Source of the DNA: Paenibacillus sp. DMB20
GTDB lineage: Bacteria; Bacillota; Bacilli; Paenibacillales; Paenibacillaceae
Length of the DNA stretch: 64,000 nucleotides
NCBI RefSeq assembly: GCF_000987955.1
Contig: NZ_LAZU01000037.1
Location: forward strand, 248,001 to 312,000
Direction of reading: 5' to 3'
Position numbers and translations under genes: made by a program. Under the pieces are notes generated by a model. The model was not told where the DNA came from. It ran no database searches and was given only the letters and a program-made list of their open reading frames with translations. Positions 20,401-27,267 of the stretch are shown piece by piece. How positions within the stretch are numbered: position 1 is the first letter of the stretch; each line of letters begins with the position of its first letter.

Positions 20401-21265
20401 CAGCGCCTTTTCGGATCAATTCGGCCGCCAGGAGGCTGGCTTTATCGTTCAGTTCCCGGTAACTTAGCGATTCATTTTGATATACGATAGCTGTACGGTC
20501 CGGTCTCTTCCGTGCTTGTTCTTCCACCAGTTCGTGAATCGTTCGTTCGGAATCAAACGTGGCGTCGGTTCGATTCCATTCTTCAAGCTGCTGCCGTTCT
20601 TCTTCGGAGAGAAGACAGATGGTTTCTACCGGCTGCTGCGGATCGACCAGCCACTCGTTCACGATATGGGTTAGGTGTTGCGCCATCCGACGGATAAATC
20701 CGGTCGAAAAGAGGCCGTCCTTATAGGTGAATTTCAAATGCCGCTCTTGATAAGCCGCCATAATATCGAATCTGTTTTGCAGATTTTCCTTCGTTACAGC
20801 ATCTCCTTTGAGAAATGCGATATTGCATACGGGGGCCTCGCCTTCAAGATTGAGCAAACTTGAGAGTTCTTCTAAACGAATGGCTTCAAGCTCGTTTTGG
20901 GATGCCTCGTCGTTCATCTTCTGTACAACCGCATTCAGCGCGGTCTTCCCTTCGCACCGTACGATTAACGGGTATGTACTGTCGGAAGCGTTGATGATTG
21001 CGAGTGCGGCCTCTTCTGAACGCAAGTATCTGGCAATCAATATGCCCCAGGCAGAATACAGAAGAGCATGAACCTCAATGCCTCTGATCCTGCACGCTTC
21101 TTGAACCTTTCTCTCCAGGTTTTCGGGTAAAGGAAAGATGAACTCTTGATGAAGGGAGACTCCCCTTTTTTCGGCATTCCCTTTTAAAAAGGTGCTCTCG
21201 CTTAATTGGTTTACATATGACTTCCAATCTTTTACACTTGCCTTTTGATTTTTTACTAGTTGCAT
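14429..21265 (-). CDS. Dimodular non-ribosomal peptide synthetase with terminal reductase; predicted Leu-Pro aldehyde synthetase
   Basis: A roughly 2280-aa assembly line. Numbered from the first ATG (21271), the domains are: C-terminal half of a condensation domain without HHxxxDG (1-220), A1 (243-720), T1 (Ser772 in GGDSL), C (838-1265, intact HHIVVDG at 968-974), A2 (1288-1780), T2 (Ser1828 in GGHSL) and an NAD(P)H thioester reductase (from 1912; GATGYLG at 1920-1926, catalytic Y2081xxxK2085). The A1 pocket reads D-A-W-F-L-G-C-V-V-K, one change from the classic Leu code. The A2 pocket reads D-V-Q-F-I-A-H-V-V-K, one change from the Pro code. The order A-T-C-A-T-R matches the pyrazinone synthetase AusA. 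There is no epimerase or thioesterase, and no phosphopantetheinyl transferase nearby. SD AAAGGA favours the ATG at 21265. It is controlled by the c-di-GMP riboswitch upstream. Confidence 0.93.
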   Translation of the reverse strand: MQLVKNQKASVKDWKSYVNQLSESTFLKGNAEKRGVSLHQEFIFPLPENLERKVQEACRIRGIEVHALLYSAWGILIARYLRSEEAALAIINASDSTYPLIVRCEGKTALNAVVQKMNDEASQNELEAIRLEELSSLLNLEGEAPVCNIAFLKGDAVTKENLQNRFDIMAAYQERHLKFTYKDGLFSTGFIRRMAQHLTHIVNEWLVDPQQPVETICLLSEEERQQLEEWNRTDATFDSERTIHELVEEQARKRPDRTAIVYQNESLSYRELNDKASLLAAELIRKGAGPEQIVGIIAPPSLEMIVGLLAILKTGAAYLPIDPAYPAERISYMLKDSDSRLCLLVPGVELDRRVQYAGEFVNASVAATHEWSNETSLGFSHAGSDNLAYVIYTSGSTGRPKGVMVEHRSLVNLCTWHIHEFGVTEKDKAIKYAGFGFDASVWEIFPYLMAGAEIHVIPDTLRLDANQLQRHFKENGITIGFLPTQFCEQFMSWDNPTLRILLTGGDKLKSYRKQNYTLYNCYGPTENTVVTTVYPVTELSENIPIGYPIANSRIYIVDAYGHPQPIGIPGELCVAGAGLARGYLNQPELTREKFAASPLAGGERMYRTGDLARWTEQGTIEFLGRIDHQVKIRGFRIEIGEIEHRLMQIEGVSDTIVIDLEDASGSKYLCGYFVADREIPYDDVAAFLAERLPDYMVPAKLVQLNEMPLTSNGKIDRRALPLPSVHQGREENYVAPEGETEEAVAAFWQEVLGTERVGACESFFMTGGDSLKAAVLQVKLERRFGVRIPVPVLFERPTVREQAEWILQGKKNNSEDENEAVPVQATLPPIQKAKRDGVYPLSSAQRRLYFIEQMEQVGTAYNAPFTMRIEGNVNTERLERAFREMIARHDAFRTSFHWDKDKVVQRVRSADAVSFQLHKRAVSESRINEEIGSLIQPFDLTKAPLMRAYLVECESDGRTVLLVDFHHIVVDGVSANIFFEELSKLYHGEALPELPVGFADFAVWQNETGSRMRFGEPEQYWKQTLAGELPVLQLPISKVRPPKQSYDGDTVTLELDALLTGRLKRFAANTGTTTYMVLFAAYHALLFRYTNQEDMITGVPLAGRMREEIQASIGMFVNTMPVRCYPEKSKTFASFLQEVKTVLFNTFEYQDYDLEELVRSLNIPRDPSRNLLFDTLFVMQNTGKLELKLEGSKVDLFPYIHPISKYDLMVDITEEESAVRIHLQYCTELFDRADIEVFGERFVRLLSDATGNPDKSISELSMMSESDFDHVVNRLNQTESSYRMDMTIHGLFEEQVERTPDKDALVFGERSMTYRELNERANRLAHTLRSKGVTSDQVVGLMAGRSFEMIIGLLAILKAGGAYVPIDPEYPEERIVYMLENSNTKLLLTQGEQSGKVAFSGETLLIDRDEAYSERSSNLPNANKPEDLLYVIYTSGTTGKPKGVMIEHRNIVNLLHHVYNHTNVDYGGNVLQFTTISFDVCSQEIWSTLASGGTLHLITNELRMSVGDLLSFIEERNIEILFMPVSFLKFILNEKEYADRFPSSVKHVITAGEQLIVPEKFRTHLQRYGVFLHNHYGPSETHVVTAHTIDPNGIIPELPPIGKPIANTQIYILNDSLHPQPAGVAGELHIAGHNVGRGYYNNEEMTRERYLPNPFAPGERMYKTGDLARWTPEGTIEFLGRLDHQVKIRGFRIELGEVENCLLNHPNVTETIVIAKDDDKGGKYLCSYFVAERELTVSELREHIGRELPDYMIPSYFVQLANMPLTPNGKIDRKALPEPDRVESRSVSFVAPSTDNELAVAEVWQEVLQLDRVGVHDNFFEVGGHSLKATIVVARLQKQFEIRMNDIFAYQTLGDLAAHIRPRSNHLKTLLEKVKQSRQLSEHIDFSAEKDEYMKRLGDYEETDFKAINGYGEVLLTGATGYLGAHLLSEAMTLKDWNVHAIVRAGSDGSAYERLRGKCEFYFGSDWFERHKNRIFVYAGDLTQENLGLSDACYQELADKTDAVFHAAANVKHYGSYEDFELQNVTATAYLLDFAASGKKKDMHHMSTLGVATGVVEGKGQVCFTEYDLDVGQQFENYYAKTKFEAERLVMDARVKGIATNIYRLGNIVFHSETGRFQENIADNAFYTTIKSFLELGTAPIDDQAIDFSFVDYISRAAILLADCRALRNEVFHLANPHDTVVGKVLQDNSLDLPVRLVPFEEFVDYLYLHYEDDFLKEAIQNIMLHYGWMEETALSTMFDIHSSKTDFVLSKLGFEWPKLDRVKIERMFEFCKEVGYL

Positions 21266-21406
21266 GTCCATCGATCCTTTTATGTTGTTGTACGTAGCTA
21301 CATGCCATTATTCAAGTAGAAACGACTACGACATCCTTCTCATGGATAGTAGCGTTCCTGCGTCATATATAAGCCAAGTATAAATGAATCTTACACTTTT
21401 TGACAT

Positions 21407-21445
21407 TAAAAAAAAGCAACCCTGCCTTTGCCGGAAGCAGAGTTA
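21407..21445 (-). terminator. Terminator of the riboswitch expression platform before the peptide synthetase
   Basis: The minus-strand stem GTAACTCTGC / GCAGGGTTGC encloses a loop of TTCCGGCAAAG and is followed by nine T. It lies between the c-di-GMP aptamer and the coding region with no other gene in between, so it is a leader terminator. The loop sequence CGGCAA is complementary to the 3' strand of aptamer helix P1 (TTGCCG), which offers a switching mechanism. Confidence 0.85.
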
Positions 21446-21473
21446 CTTTTGTTCTCTTCAGTGAAATTCACTT

Positions 21474-21556
21474 CACTCGGCAACTGGCTGGCATAGCGAA
21501 AATTCACTTTAGCCCCTGTAGCTTTGCGTCACTGCCTTTCGGCAGATATGCCCGAT
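21474..21556 (-). ncRNA. Cyclic di-GMP-I (GEMM-I) riboswitch aptamer
   Basis: The minus strand shows a perfect CTGCC-GAAA-GGCAG tetraloop hairpin, then the hallmark GACGCAAAGC core. A GGGGCTAAAG tetraloop-receptor strand is followed by its partner GCTATGCCAGCC, and the P1 3' strand TTGCCG closes against CGGGCA. All conserved GEMM-I blocks occur in order. The terminator follows within 30 bases. A -10-like TATAAA at 21621-21626 would start the leader about 55 bases before the aptamer. The ligand is therefore c-di-GMP with high confidence. The sign of control (probably OFF with ligand) is inferred from the pairing options. Confidence 0.92.
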
Positions 21557-21822
21557 TTTTAATTTCATAGAGCCATTGTCCTGGTTCTATTGCAATATGA
21601 ATCAGTGACCGCACTACTAATTTATACCACAAAATGCGTATATAAGTACAGATATTTACCAAATCCATGAAAAAAGTTCGACATTATGTAACATTTTACC
21701 TCATTCCAATTACATTCGTTTTCATAATATAGTTCTTACGACCCTATTTTCGATTCGAAGCGGCGATTGATTTTCACTTCCTTTTGCGTCCGGACGAATT
21801 CGCATACAGGAAGAAATGAAAA

Positions 21823-21852
21823 GGAGCAGCCACCCCCAAAGGGGGACTGCTC
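21823..21852 (-). terminator. Terminator of adhE
   Basis: GAGCAGTCCCCC, loop TTTG, GGGGGTGGCTGCTC and then CTTTTC on the minus strand. It lies about 65 bases after the adhE stop. Confidence 0.8.
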
Positions 21853-21915
21853 GCTTTTTTCGAACGATTAGAACGAGTCCAATTGTTCGTACCTTTCAAT
21901 GCTGCCCTGCGTATC

Positions 21916-24531
21916 TTAGCGGTCAAAACGTCCGTAGAAAGCGTTCCGGTATACCTCGGCAAGCTCCGTTACGAGCGGCAGTTTCGGATTCGCTGTTGTA
22001 CATTGGTCTTCAAATGCGCGGTCCGCCAGGTAATCCACGCGGCTTTCAAAATCGGCAGGATCGATGCCGAGCTGCTGGAACGATTCTTCGATGCCGAGTT
22101 TTTTGTTAAGATCGCGGATCGCCTGAATGAGGCTGTTCACCCCTTCTTCGGTCGTACGGGCAGGCAGGCCGAGGATACGGGCGATCTCGGCATATCTTTC
22201 GTCAGCCACAAAGTGGGTGTATTTAGGCCAAGCCGCAAATTTCGTCGGTTTTTTCGCATTGTAGCGGATGACGTGCGGCATCAAGATGGCGTTCGTACGT
22301 CCGTGAGCGGTATGATACTGGCCGCCCCATTTGTGAGCCAAGCTGTGGTTGATGCCCAGGAAGGCATTCGCGAAGGCCATGCCGGCCAGAGTCGATGCAT
22401 TATGCATTTTCTCGCGGGCAAGCTTGTCGCCGGTCAAAGCCGATTTTTCAAGGTACTGGAACACGAGTTGGATCGCTTTAATGGCCAGGCCGTCCGTGTA
22501 ATCGTTAGCCATCACCGATACATAAGCTTCGATTGCGTGAGTCAGAACGTCCATGCCGGTATCCGCAACGGCGGTTTTAGGCAGGCTGTATACAAACTCC
22601 GGATCGATGATTGCCACGTCAGGCGTCAGCTCATAGTCCGCGAGCGGGTATTTCGTGTTGCCGAGCACTTTGTCGGTAATAACCGCGAACGAAGTCACTT
22701 CCGAACCGGTACCCGAAGTTGTAGGGATCGCCACGAATTTCGCTTTTTGGCCGAGTCTAGGATACTTGTAGATCCGTTTGCGGATATCCATGAACTTCTG
22801 CTTCAGATTGTTAAAGTCCGTGTCAGGATATTCGTAGAACAGCCACATCGCTTTGGCAGCGTCCATCGGCGAACCGCCGCCCAGGGCGATAATGCAGTCA
22901 GGCTGGAATCTCTTCATCATTTCCGTACCGCGGTCAACCGTAGCGGTCGACGGATCCGGCTCTACCTCGGAGAACACTTCAATCGCAACCGGCACCTGAC
23001 GCTGGCGGAGGTAATGCTCCACTCTTTCCACGTAGCCCAGTTTAACCATCATAGGGTCCGTAATGATTGCCACGCGGGTAATGTCCGGCATTTTGGCAAG
23101 GTACTGGGTCGATCCTTTTTCAAAATAGATTTTGTTCGGCACTTTGAACCACTGCATATTCACGGTACGACGATTCACCCTTTTCACGTTGATCAGGTTG
23201 ACGGCGGTGACGTTCGACGAAGTCGCGTTCCGGCCGTACGAACCGCAGCCCAGTGTCAGCGAAGGCAGGTTCGTATTGTAAATATCCCCGATTCCGCCTT
23301 GCGAAGACGGTTGGTTGACGAGAATGCGGCAAGTTTGCATCCGGTCCGAGAACTTCTGAATGATTTCTTCGTTGTTCGAGTGGATAACCGAAGAGTGGCC
23401 CATGCCTCCGAATGCCACGACTTCAGCCGCGCGCTCGATGCCTTGCTCTGCCGTTTTCACTTTGTAACAGGCCAGTACCGGGCTGAGTTTTTCGGCCGAG
23501 AGCGGATATTTCGGACCTACGCCTTCGATTTCGGCAACCAGGATTTTGGTTCCTTCCGGAACTTCAATGCCGCAGGCTTCCGCAATTTTCACGGCCGGCT
23601 GGCCGACGATAGCCGGGTTCACCGCGCATTTCTCGGCAACGATGGCTCCTGCCGTCAGTTTCGCGGCTTCTTCTTTATTCACGAAGTAGCAGCCGTTCGC
23701 AATCATTTTCTTTTTCACTTGCTCAAAGATGGCTTCTTCTATAATAACGGCCTGTTCGGATGCACAGATCATGCCGTTGTCAAACGTTTTGGAGAGAATG
23801 AGATCATTGACTGCCTGTTCCAGATCGGCTGTTCTTTCAATAAAGCAAGGAACGTTGCCGGGACCTACGCCCAAAGCGGGTTTGCCGCAGCTGTACGCCG
23901 CTTTTACCATGGCCGAACCGCCGGTTGCCAAAATGCAGGCAACGTCAGGATGGTTCATCAGGGCATTCGTTCTATCCATGGACGGATCTTCGATCCATTG
24001 AATGCAATTTTCCGGTGCGCCATGCTTCACAGCGGCTTCAAGCAAAATTTTTGCCGCTTCCCGGCTGCACGCTTGGGCGGATGGGTGGAAACCGAAGATG
24101 ATCGGGTTCTTTGTCTTGATGGCAATCAGCGCTTTGAAAATCGTCGTGGACGTCGGGTTGGTTACCGGCGTAATCCCCATGATGATACCGACAGGCTCGG
24201 CGATTTTTTGGAAGCTGTCATAAGGATTGTCTTCGATGACGCCAACGGTTTTATTGTACTTGATGCTGTTGTGAATATATTCGGTAGCAAACATATTCTT
24301 GATGATCTTGTCTTCGTAAACGCCGCGGCCGGTTTCCTGAACAGCCATTTTAGCCAGATGCATGTGTTTGTCGAGCCCGGCCAGAGCCATAGCTCGGACG
24401 ATTTCGTCGATTTGCTCCTGGTTCAACGGCACAAACTGTTCTCTCGCCTTGTTTGCTTTGTTGATCAAGCCTTGAATGTAATCCCCTGCGGTTTGCTGCT
24501 TGGTTTGAGCGGCTTCATTCTTAATGGCCAT
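21916..24531 (-). CDS. adhE: Bifunctional acetaldehyde-CoA/alcohol dehydrogenase
   Basis: An 871-aa fusion. The N-terminal aldehyde dehydrogenase half (to about 440) has the catalytic Cys in NGMICASEQAV and TGGSAMVKAAY. The C-terminal iron-dependent alcohol dehydrogenase half has GGGSPMDAAK and the metal-binding region HSLAHKWGGQYH...HGR. It reduces acetyl-CoA through acetaldehyde to ethanol, re-oxidising two NADH, and normally forms spirosomes. The first ATG (24540) directly abuts the AGGAGG site. The second, at 24531, is spaced 9 bases and gives MAIKNEAAQ, so I use it. An Fnr box is centred about 42.5 bases upstream of the predicted transcription start, matching the pfl promoter. It is transcribed divergently from fnr. 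Confidence 0.97.
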   Translation of the reverse strand: MAIKNEAAQTKQQTAGDYIQGLINKANKAREQFVPLNQEQIDEIVRAMALAGLDKHMHLAKMAVQETGRGVYEDKIIKNMFATEYIHNSIKYNKTVGVIEDNPYDSFQKIAEPVGIIMGITPVTNPTSTTIFKALIAIKTKNPIIFGFHPSAQACSREAAKILLEAAVKHGAPENCIQWIEDPSMDRTNALMNHPDVACILATGGSAMVKAAYSCGKPALGVGPGNVPCFIERTADLEQAVNDLILSKTFDNGMICASEQAVIIEEAIFEQVKKKMIANGCYFVNKEEAAKLTAGAIVAEKCAVNPAIVGQPAVKIAEACGIEVPEGTKILVAEIEGVGPKYPLSAEKLSPVLACYKVKTAEQGIERAAEVVAFGGMGHSSVIHSNNEEIIQKFSDRMQTCRILVNQPSSQGGIGDIYNTNLPSLTLGCGSYGRNATSSNVTAVNLINVKRVNRRTVNMQWFKVPNKIYFEKGSTQYLAKMPDITRVAIITDPMMVKLGYVERVEHYLRQRQVPVAIEVFSEVEPDPSTATVDRGTEMMKRFQPDCIIALGGGSPMDAAKAMWLFYEYPDTDFNNLKQKFMDIRKRIYKYPRLGQKAKFVAIPTTSGTGSEVTSFAVITDKVLGNTKYPLADYELTPDVAIIDPEFVYSLPKTAVADTGMDVLTHAIEAYVSVMANDYTDGLAIKAIQLVFQYLEKSALTGDKLAREKMHNASTLAGMAFANAFLGINHSLAHKWGGQYHTAHGRTNAILMPHVIRYNAKKPTKFAAWPKYTHFVADERYAEIARILGLPARTTEEGVNSLIQAIRDLNKKLGIEESFQQLGIDPADFESRVDYLADRAFEDQCTTANPKLPLVTELAEVYRNAFYGRFDR

Positions 24532-24578
24532 CTCCCTCATCCTCCTAAAGGTAAATGTTTGTTTCTCTCTACGACCTG

Positions 24579-24622
24579 ATCATATCACAGGCACCGCTCA
24601 AAAGATAGTGAATTTTTTCACA
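24579..24622 (-). promoter_or_regulatory. adhE promoter with class II Fnr box
   Basis: A -10 TATGAT lies at 24579-24584 (minus strand). The palindrome AGTGAATTTTTTCACA (24607-24622) is centred about 42.5 bases upstream of the inferred start at 24572. It has one mismatch to TGTGA-N6-TCACA. Confidence 0.7.
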
Positions 24623-24717
24623 ATGTTATACTTTTTTCTGAAATTATTTCAGCTTCTTTTTCACCCCTTTCCGTTTCCCCTTGTCTGTGTTATGATGCAC
24701 TGATAAAAATCATATAA

Positions 24718-24733
24718 CGTGAAAATTATCACA
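24718..24733. promoter_or_regulatory. Fnr box in the adhE-fnr divergent region
   Basis: CGTGAAAATTATCACA has one mismatch to the Fnr palindrome. It lies about 81 bases upstream of the predicted fnr start and about 150 upstream of the adhE start, so it could serve either gene. Confidence 0.6.
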
Positions 24734-24777
24734 TTGTTTGAAATTTCGCCATTTTTGACCCGCTTTTCTCCCCCAAA

Positions 24778-24800
24778 AGTGAATGAATTCACGTTATAAT
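24778..24800 (+). promoter_or_regulatory. fnr promoter with overlapping Fnr box
   Basis: AGTGAATGAATTCACG (24778-24793) sits immediately before a perfect -10 TATAAT (24795-24800). The box falls in the -35/-10 spacer, a position that fits autorepression rather than activation. Confidence 0.6.
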
Positions 24801-24846
24801 TAATTTAAATTTAACAGAAAATATTAAGGAGTTAGGGGATGCAGAC

Positions 24847-25566
24847 ATGAAAACTTTGGATAATGTCATCGAAGCCCAAGGGAACACCAGCTGTTTTTCG
24901 GAACAAAACCTGAACCGTTTGCTTGTCACCATGAAAGATCGAGTTATCCCGGAGGGATCGCATCTGTTCTGGGAAGGTGACTTTTCCGACAAACTTTACT
25001 ATATTAAACGCGGACGCATTAAACTGACCAAATCGACCGACGAGGGCAAGGAGCTCATTCTATATATGTATCAAGCCGGCGACATGGTCGGCCAGGCCGA
25101 TCCGTTCTTTAGCACCAAGCACAGCTTCTCGGCAGAAGTGCTGGAGGAAAGCGAAGTGGGCGTCATCGAGCACAAAGACCTTGAAATTCTGATATGCCAG
25201 CACTGTGATTTTGCCATCGACTTCATGAAGTGGATGGGCATCCATCACCGGATCACGCAGACGAAATTCAGGGACCTGATGATGTACGGCAAGCCGGGAG
25301 CGCTCAGCTCGACGCTGATCCGCCTTGGCAATACGTATGGGGAAACGCATGCCGACGGTTCGATCCTGATCAACAAAAAAATCACCCACACCGATCTGTC
25401 GAACATGATTGGCGCCACTCGCGAAAGCGTCAACCGGATGCTGAGCGATCTCCGTAAAAAGGAAATCGTCGAGTATACAAGCGGAATGATTGTGATCAAG
25501 GATCTGGCCGCACTTCAAGAAATCTGCCACTGCGAGCTGTGCCCGCTTGAAATTTGCAGAATCTAG
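24847..25566 (+). CDS. fnr: Fnr, oxygen-sensing Crp-family transcription regulator
   Basis: A 239-aa regulator. The cyclic-nucleotide-like beta barrel (about 25-140) contains LYYIKRGRIKLTKST. The helix-turn-helix is NMIGATRESVNRMLSDLRKK near residue 185-210. The C-terminal tail CHCELCPLEICRI places cysteines at 227, 229, 232 and 237. The C-x2-C-x4-C spacing of the last three reproduces the Bacillus subtilis Fnr cluster ligands (C-terminal, not N-terminal as in E. coli). It should bind a [4Fe-4S] cluster when oxygen is absent and activate TGTGA-N6-TCACA promoters. Those occur at pfl, adhE, nir and hmp in this window, and one overlaps its own promoter. Confidence 0.93.
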   Translation: MKTLDNVIEAQGNTSCFSEQNLNRLLVTMKDRVIPEGSHLFWEGDFSDKLYYIKRGRIKLTKSTDEGKELILYMYQAGDMVGQADPFFSTKHSFSAEVLEESEVGVIEHKDLEILICQHCDFAIDFMKWMGIHHRITQTKFRDLMMYGKPGALSSTLIRLGNTYGETHADGSILINKKITHTDLSNMIGATRESVNRMLSDLRKKEIVEYTSGMIVIKDLAALQEICHCELCPLEICRI

Positions 25567-25592
25567 TGAAAGATCATAAAGACAGATGAATT

Positions 25593-25626
25593 AGACGAAC
25601 GATGAGAATCGGGCGTCTTTTTTTGT
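25593..25626 (+). terminator. Terminator of fnr
   Basis: AGACG-AAC-GAT...ATC-GGG-CGTCT forms an interrupted stem followed by seven T, about 27 bases after the fnr stop. Confidence 0.6.
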
Positions 25627-25777
25627 ATTTAAGCAAGCAAATATTTTTCCTTGCGAAAAGCGACCCAATCTTGCAAAAAGGACGACGAATGCGTTTCTGC
25701 TTGCTGCCGCGCATAAAACCGGTGCATCTGATCACAATATACTTGTCTATCCAAACCATTCAAAGGGAGTGTTCAGC

Positions 25778-25936
25778 ATGCGTGAAGGTTTGATTCCTGC
25801 TGTTCTTGGAACTGTGGTCTCTGCTTCTGGTGCGGCTCTGCTGGGCAGCAAGTATAAACTTGCCGCGACCGGCGTCTTAGGCTTCGGACTCGCCCATATC
25901 GTGCTTGGTGCGATAGACCTTGTCCAGCAACGGTAA
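25778..25936 (+). CDS. Small hydrophobic protein, 52 aa, unknown function
   Basis: The ATG at 25778 is preceded by AAAGGGAGTG. The product starts MREGLIPAVLGTVVSASGAA and is a largely hydrophobic peptide with Ala/Gly-rich helices broken by GSKYKLA. It ends DLVQQR. It is likely a small membrane protein. A good hairpin terminator follows 18 bases after the stop, and the gene lies alone between the convergent fnr and nirC transcripts. It resembles small Bacillales orphans of unassigned function. I do not recognise a family. Confidence 0.65.
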   Translation: MREGLIPAVLGTVVSASGAALLGSKYKLAATGVLGFGLAHIVLGAIDLVQQR

Positions 25937-25953
25937 ATGCTTTGGAGGACGGC

Positions 25954-26001
25954 AAGGAGCGACACGGCCCGTTTTACGCGGTTGTTCGGCGCTCCTTTTT
26001 T
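25954..26001 (+). terminator. Terminator of the 52-aa gene
   Basis: AAGGAGCG pairs with CGCTCCTT around a 26-base loop and is followed by a T-run (TTTTT). Confidence 0.6.
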
Positions 26002-26013
26002 ATGCACTTCCCC

Positions 26014-26063
26014 AAAAAAACGGGAAAATCCCCTTCGGCCGAACCGAAAGAAGATTTCCCCGC
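26014..26063 (-). terminator. Terminator of the nirBDC operon
   Basis: On the minus strand GCGGGGAAATC pairs with GATTTTCCCG and is followed by TTTTTTT. An inner hairpin (TTCGGTTCGGCCGAA) fills the loop. It lies about 33 bases after the nirC stop. Confidence 0.8.
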
Positions 26064-26095
26064 TTTATGTGTGATCATGCGAATTCCGTAGTCTC

Positions 26096-26884
26096 TTATG
26101 CCTGCTTCTTCCCTTTTACCGGCGACATAAACCAGTAAGCCATTCCCACGAATACGCCTCCGCCCAAAATGTTGCCCAGCGTTACCGGGATCATGTTGTG
26201 AAGCCAGCCGGCCACGGATACCGTTTCAGGATGCCCGGGAAGCATGGTGGCCAGGGACAACAGCGTCATATTGGCCACGCTGTGCTCATAGCCTGTCGCG
26301 ATGAAGGCGAATAAACACCACCAGATCAGAACCAGTTTGGCGATTTCCTCCTTGGCCCGGCTGCTCATCCAGAGCGCCAAGCAGACAAGCCAGTTGCACA
26401 GAATCCCCCGGAAAAAGAGCTCCATGAACGGGGCATTCATTTTGTTTGCGGCCACCGTATACAAAAGATGCTCGGGCGGCAAGCCTTTGAACAAGCCGGA
26501 GCCCCATACCAACAGGCTGAGCAGCAAAGCCCCGCCCAAATTGCCCAGAAAGACGATCACCCAGTTTTTGAGCGTATCGCCAGCCGTTGTGCGTCCGGCT
26601 AGGGTACTCATGGTAAAAAACATATTATTGCCGGTGAACAGCTCGGAGCCCGCGAATACGACCAGCGTCAGGGCAATCCCGAAGGAAGCCCCCATCACCA
26701 GCGACTGGGACGGCGAGCCGGCCGCAGCAAACGGCGCTCCCAGCTTGAAGATCAGTACGATGCCTATTCCGACGTAAGCGCCGGCCAGCAAAGTTGAAAT
26801 CACGTAACGGATCAGATTGGCGTTCATCTGCTCTTTCTTCTTCACTGCCGCCTCAACGATCGTTTCCACTCCCTGCGTGAACAT
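26096..26884 (-). CDS. nirC: Formate/nitrite transporter family channel (NirC/FocA)
   Basis: A 262-aa membrane protein with six hydrophobic helices. It has the family signatures GSELFTGNNMFFT and NWVIVFLGNLGGALL, and a conserved NMTLL...HNMIPVTLGNILGG segment. The frame is open further upstream, but the ATG at 26884 has an AGGAGGG site and is the typical N-terminus (MFTQGVETIVEAAVKKKEQ). As the last gene of the nitrite reductase operon, a nitrite importer is more likely than a formate channel. Formate from PflB remains an alternative substrate. Confidence 0.92.
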   Translation of the reverse strand: MFTQGVETIVEAAVKKKEQMNANLIRYVISTLLAGAYVGIGIVLIFKLGAPFAAAGSPSQSLVMGASFGIALTLVVFAGSELFTGNNMFFTMSTLAGRTTAGDTLKNWVIVFLGNLGGALLLSLLVWGSGLFKGLPPEHLLYTVAANKMNAPFMELFFRGILCNWLVCLALWMSSRAKEEIAKLVLIWWCLFAFIATGYEHSVANMTLLSLATMLPGHPETVSVAGWLHNMIPVTLGNILGGGVFVGMAYWFMSPVKGKKQA

Positions 26885-26921
26885 AGCGGTCCCTCCTGTA
26901 AATTGACTGTTATCTATGCTC

Positions 26922-27242
26922 TTAAACCGCAATCTCCACGTCGTCTCCCTCTACACGAACGGGATAAGTGCGAACCTGTCCATGATCCGGGTCCTGCACC
27001 AGCCCGGTCTCCAGGTCGATTCTCCAATCATACAGCGGATCGTACAGGTAATGTCCGGATACGATCCCTTCCGCGAGCGGCCCCCCTTTAGGGTGCGGGC
27101 TTTTGTTTTCCAGCGCGAACAGCCGGCCGTCGGAGGTGCGGAAAACCGCAACCTCTTCTCCTTCGATCCAGACCACGCGTCCGATCCGCATCAAGAATTC
27201 GTCCACCTTGCCAACAGCTGTATATTTACCGTCCTTGATCAT
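26922..27242 (-). CDS. nirD: Nitrite reductase small subunit (Rieske-fold, NirD)
   Basis: A 106-aa Rieske-fold protein containing RLFALENKSPHPKGGPLAEG and LYDPLYDWRIDLETG. The Rieske cluster ligands (CxH...CxxH) are absent: SPHPKGG and PLYDWRI replace them. This is normal for NirD, which pairs with the siroheme subunit without binding a cluster. It lies 25 bases downstream of nirB and 37 upstream of nirC. Confidence 0.93.
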   Translation of the reverse strand: MIKDGKYTAVGKVDEFLMRIGRVVWIEGEEVAVFRTSDGRLFALENKSPHPKGGPLAEGIVSGHYLYDPLYDWRIDLETGLVQDPDHGQVRTYPVRVEGDDVEIAV

Positions 27243-27267
27243 GTTCCCATCTCCTTGCTCGTTTTGT

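Noticed and set aside
21883..24579. A very long open frame (898 codons) on the strand opposite adhE
   Set aside because: It is an antisense shadow produced by the codon bias of adhE. It has no RBS and a His/Arg/Phe-rich composition with no domain.
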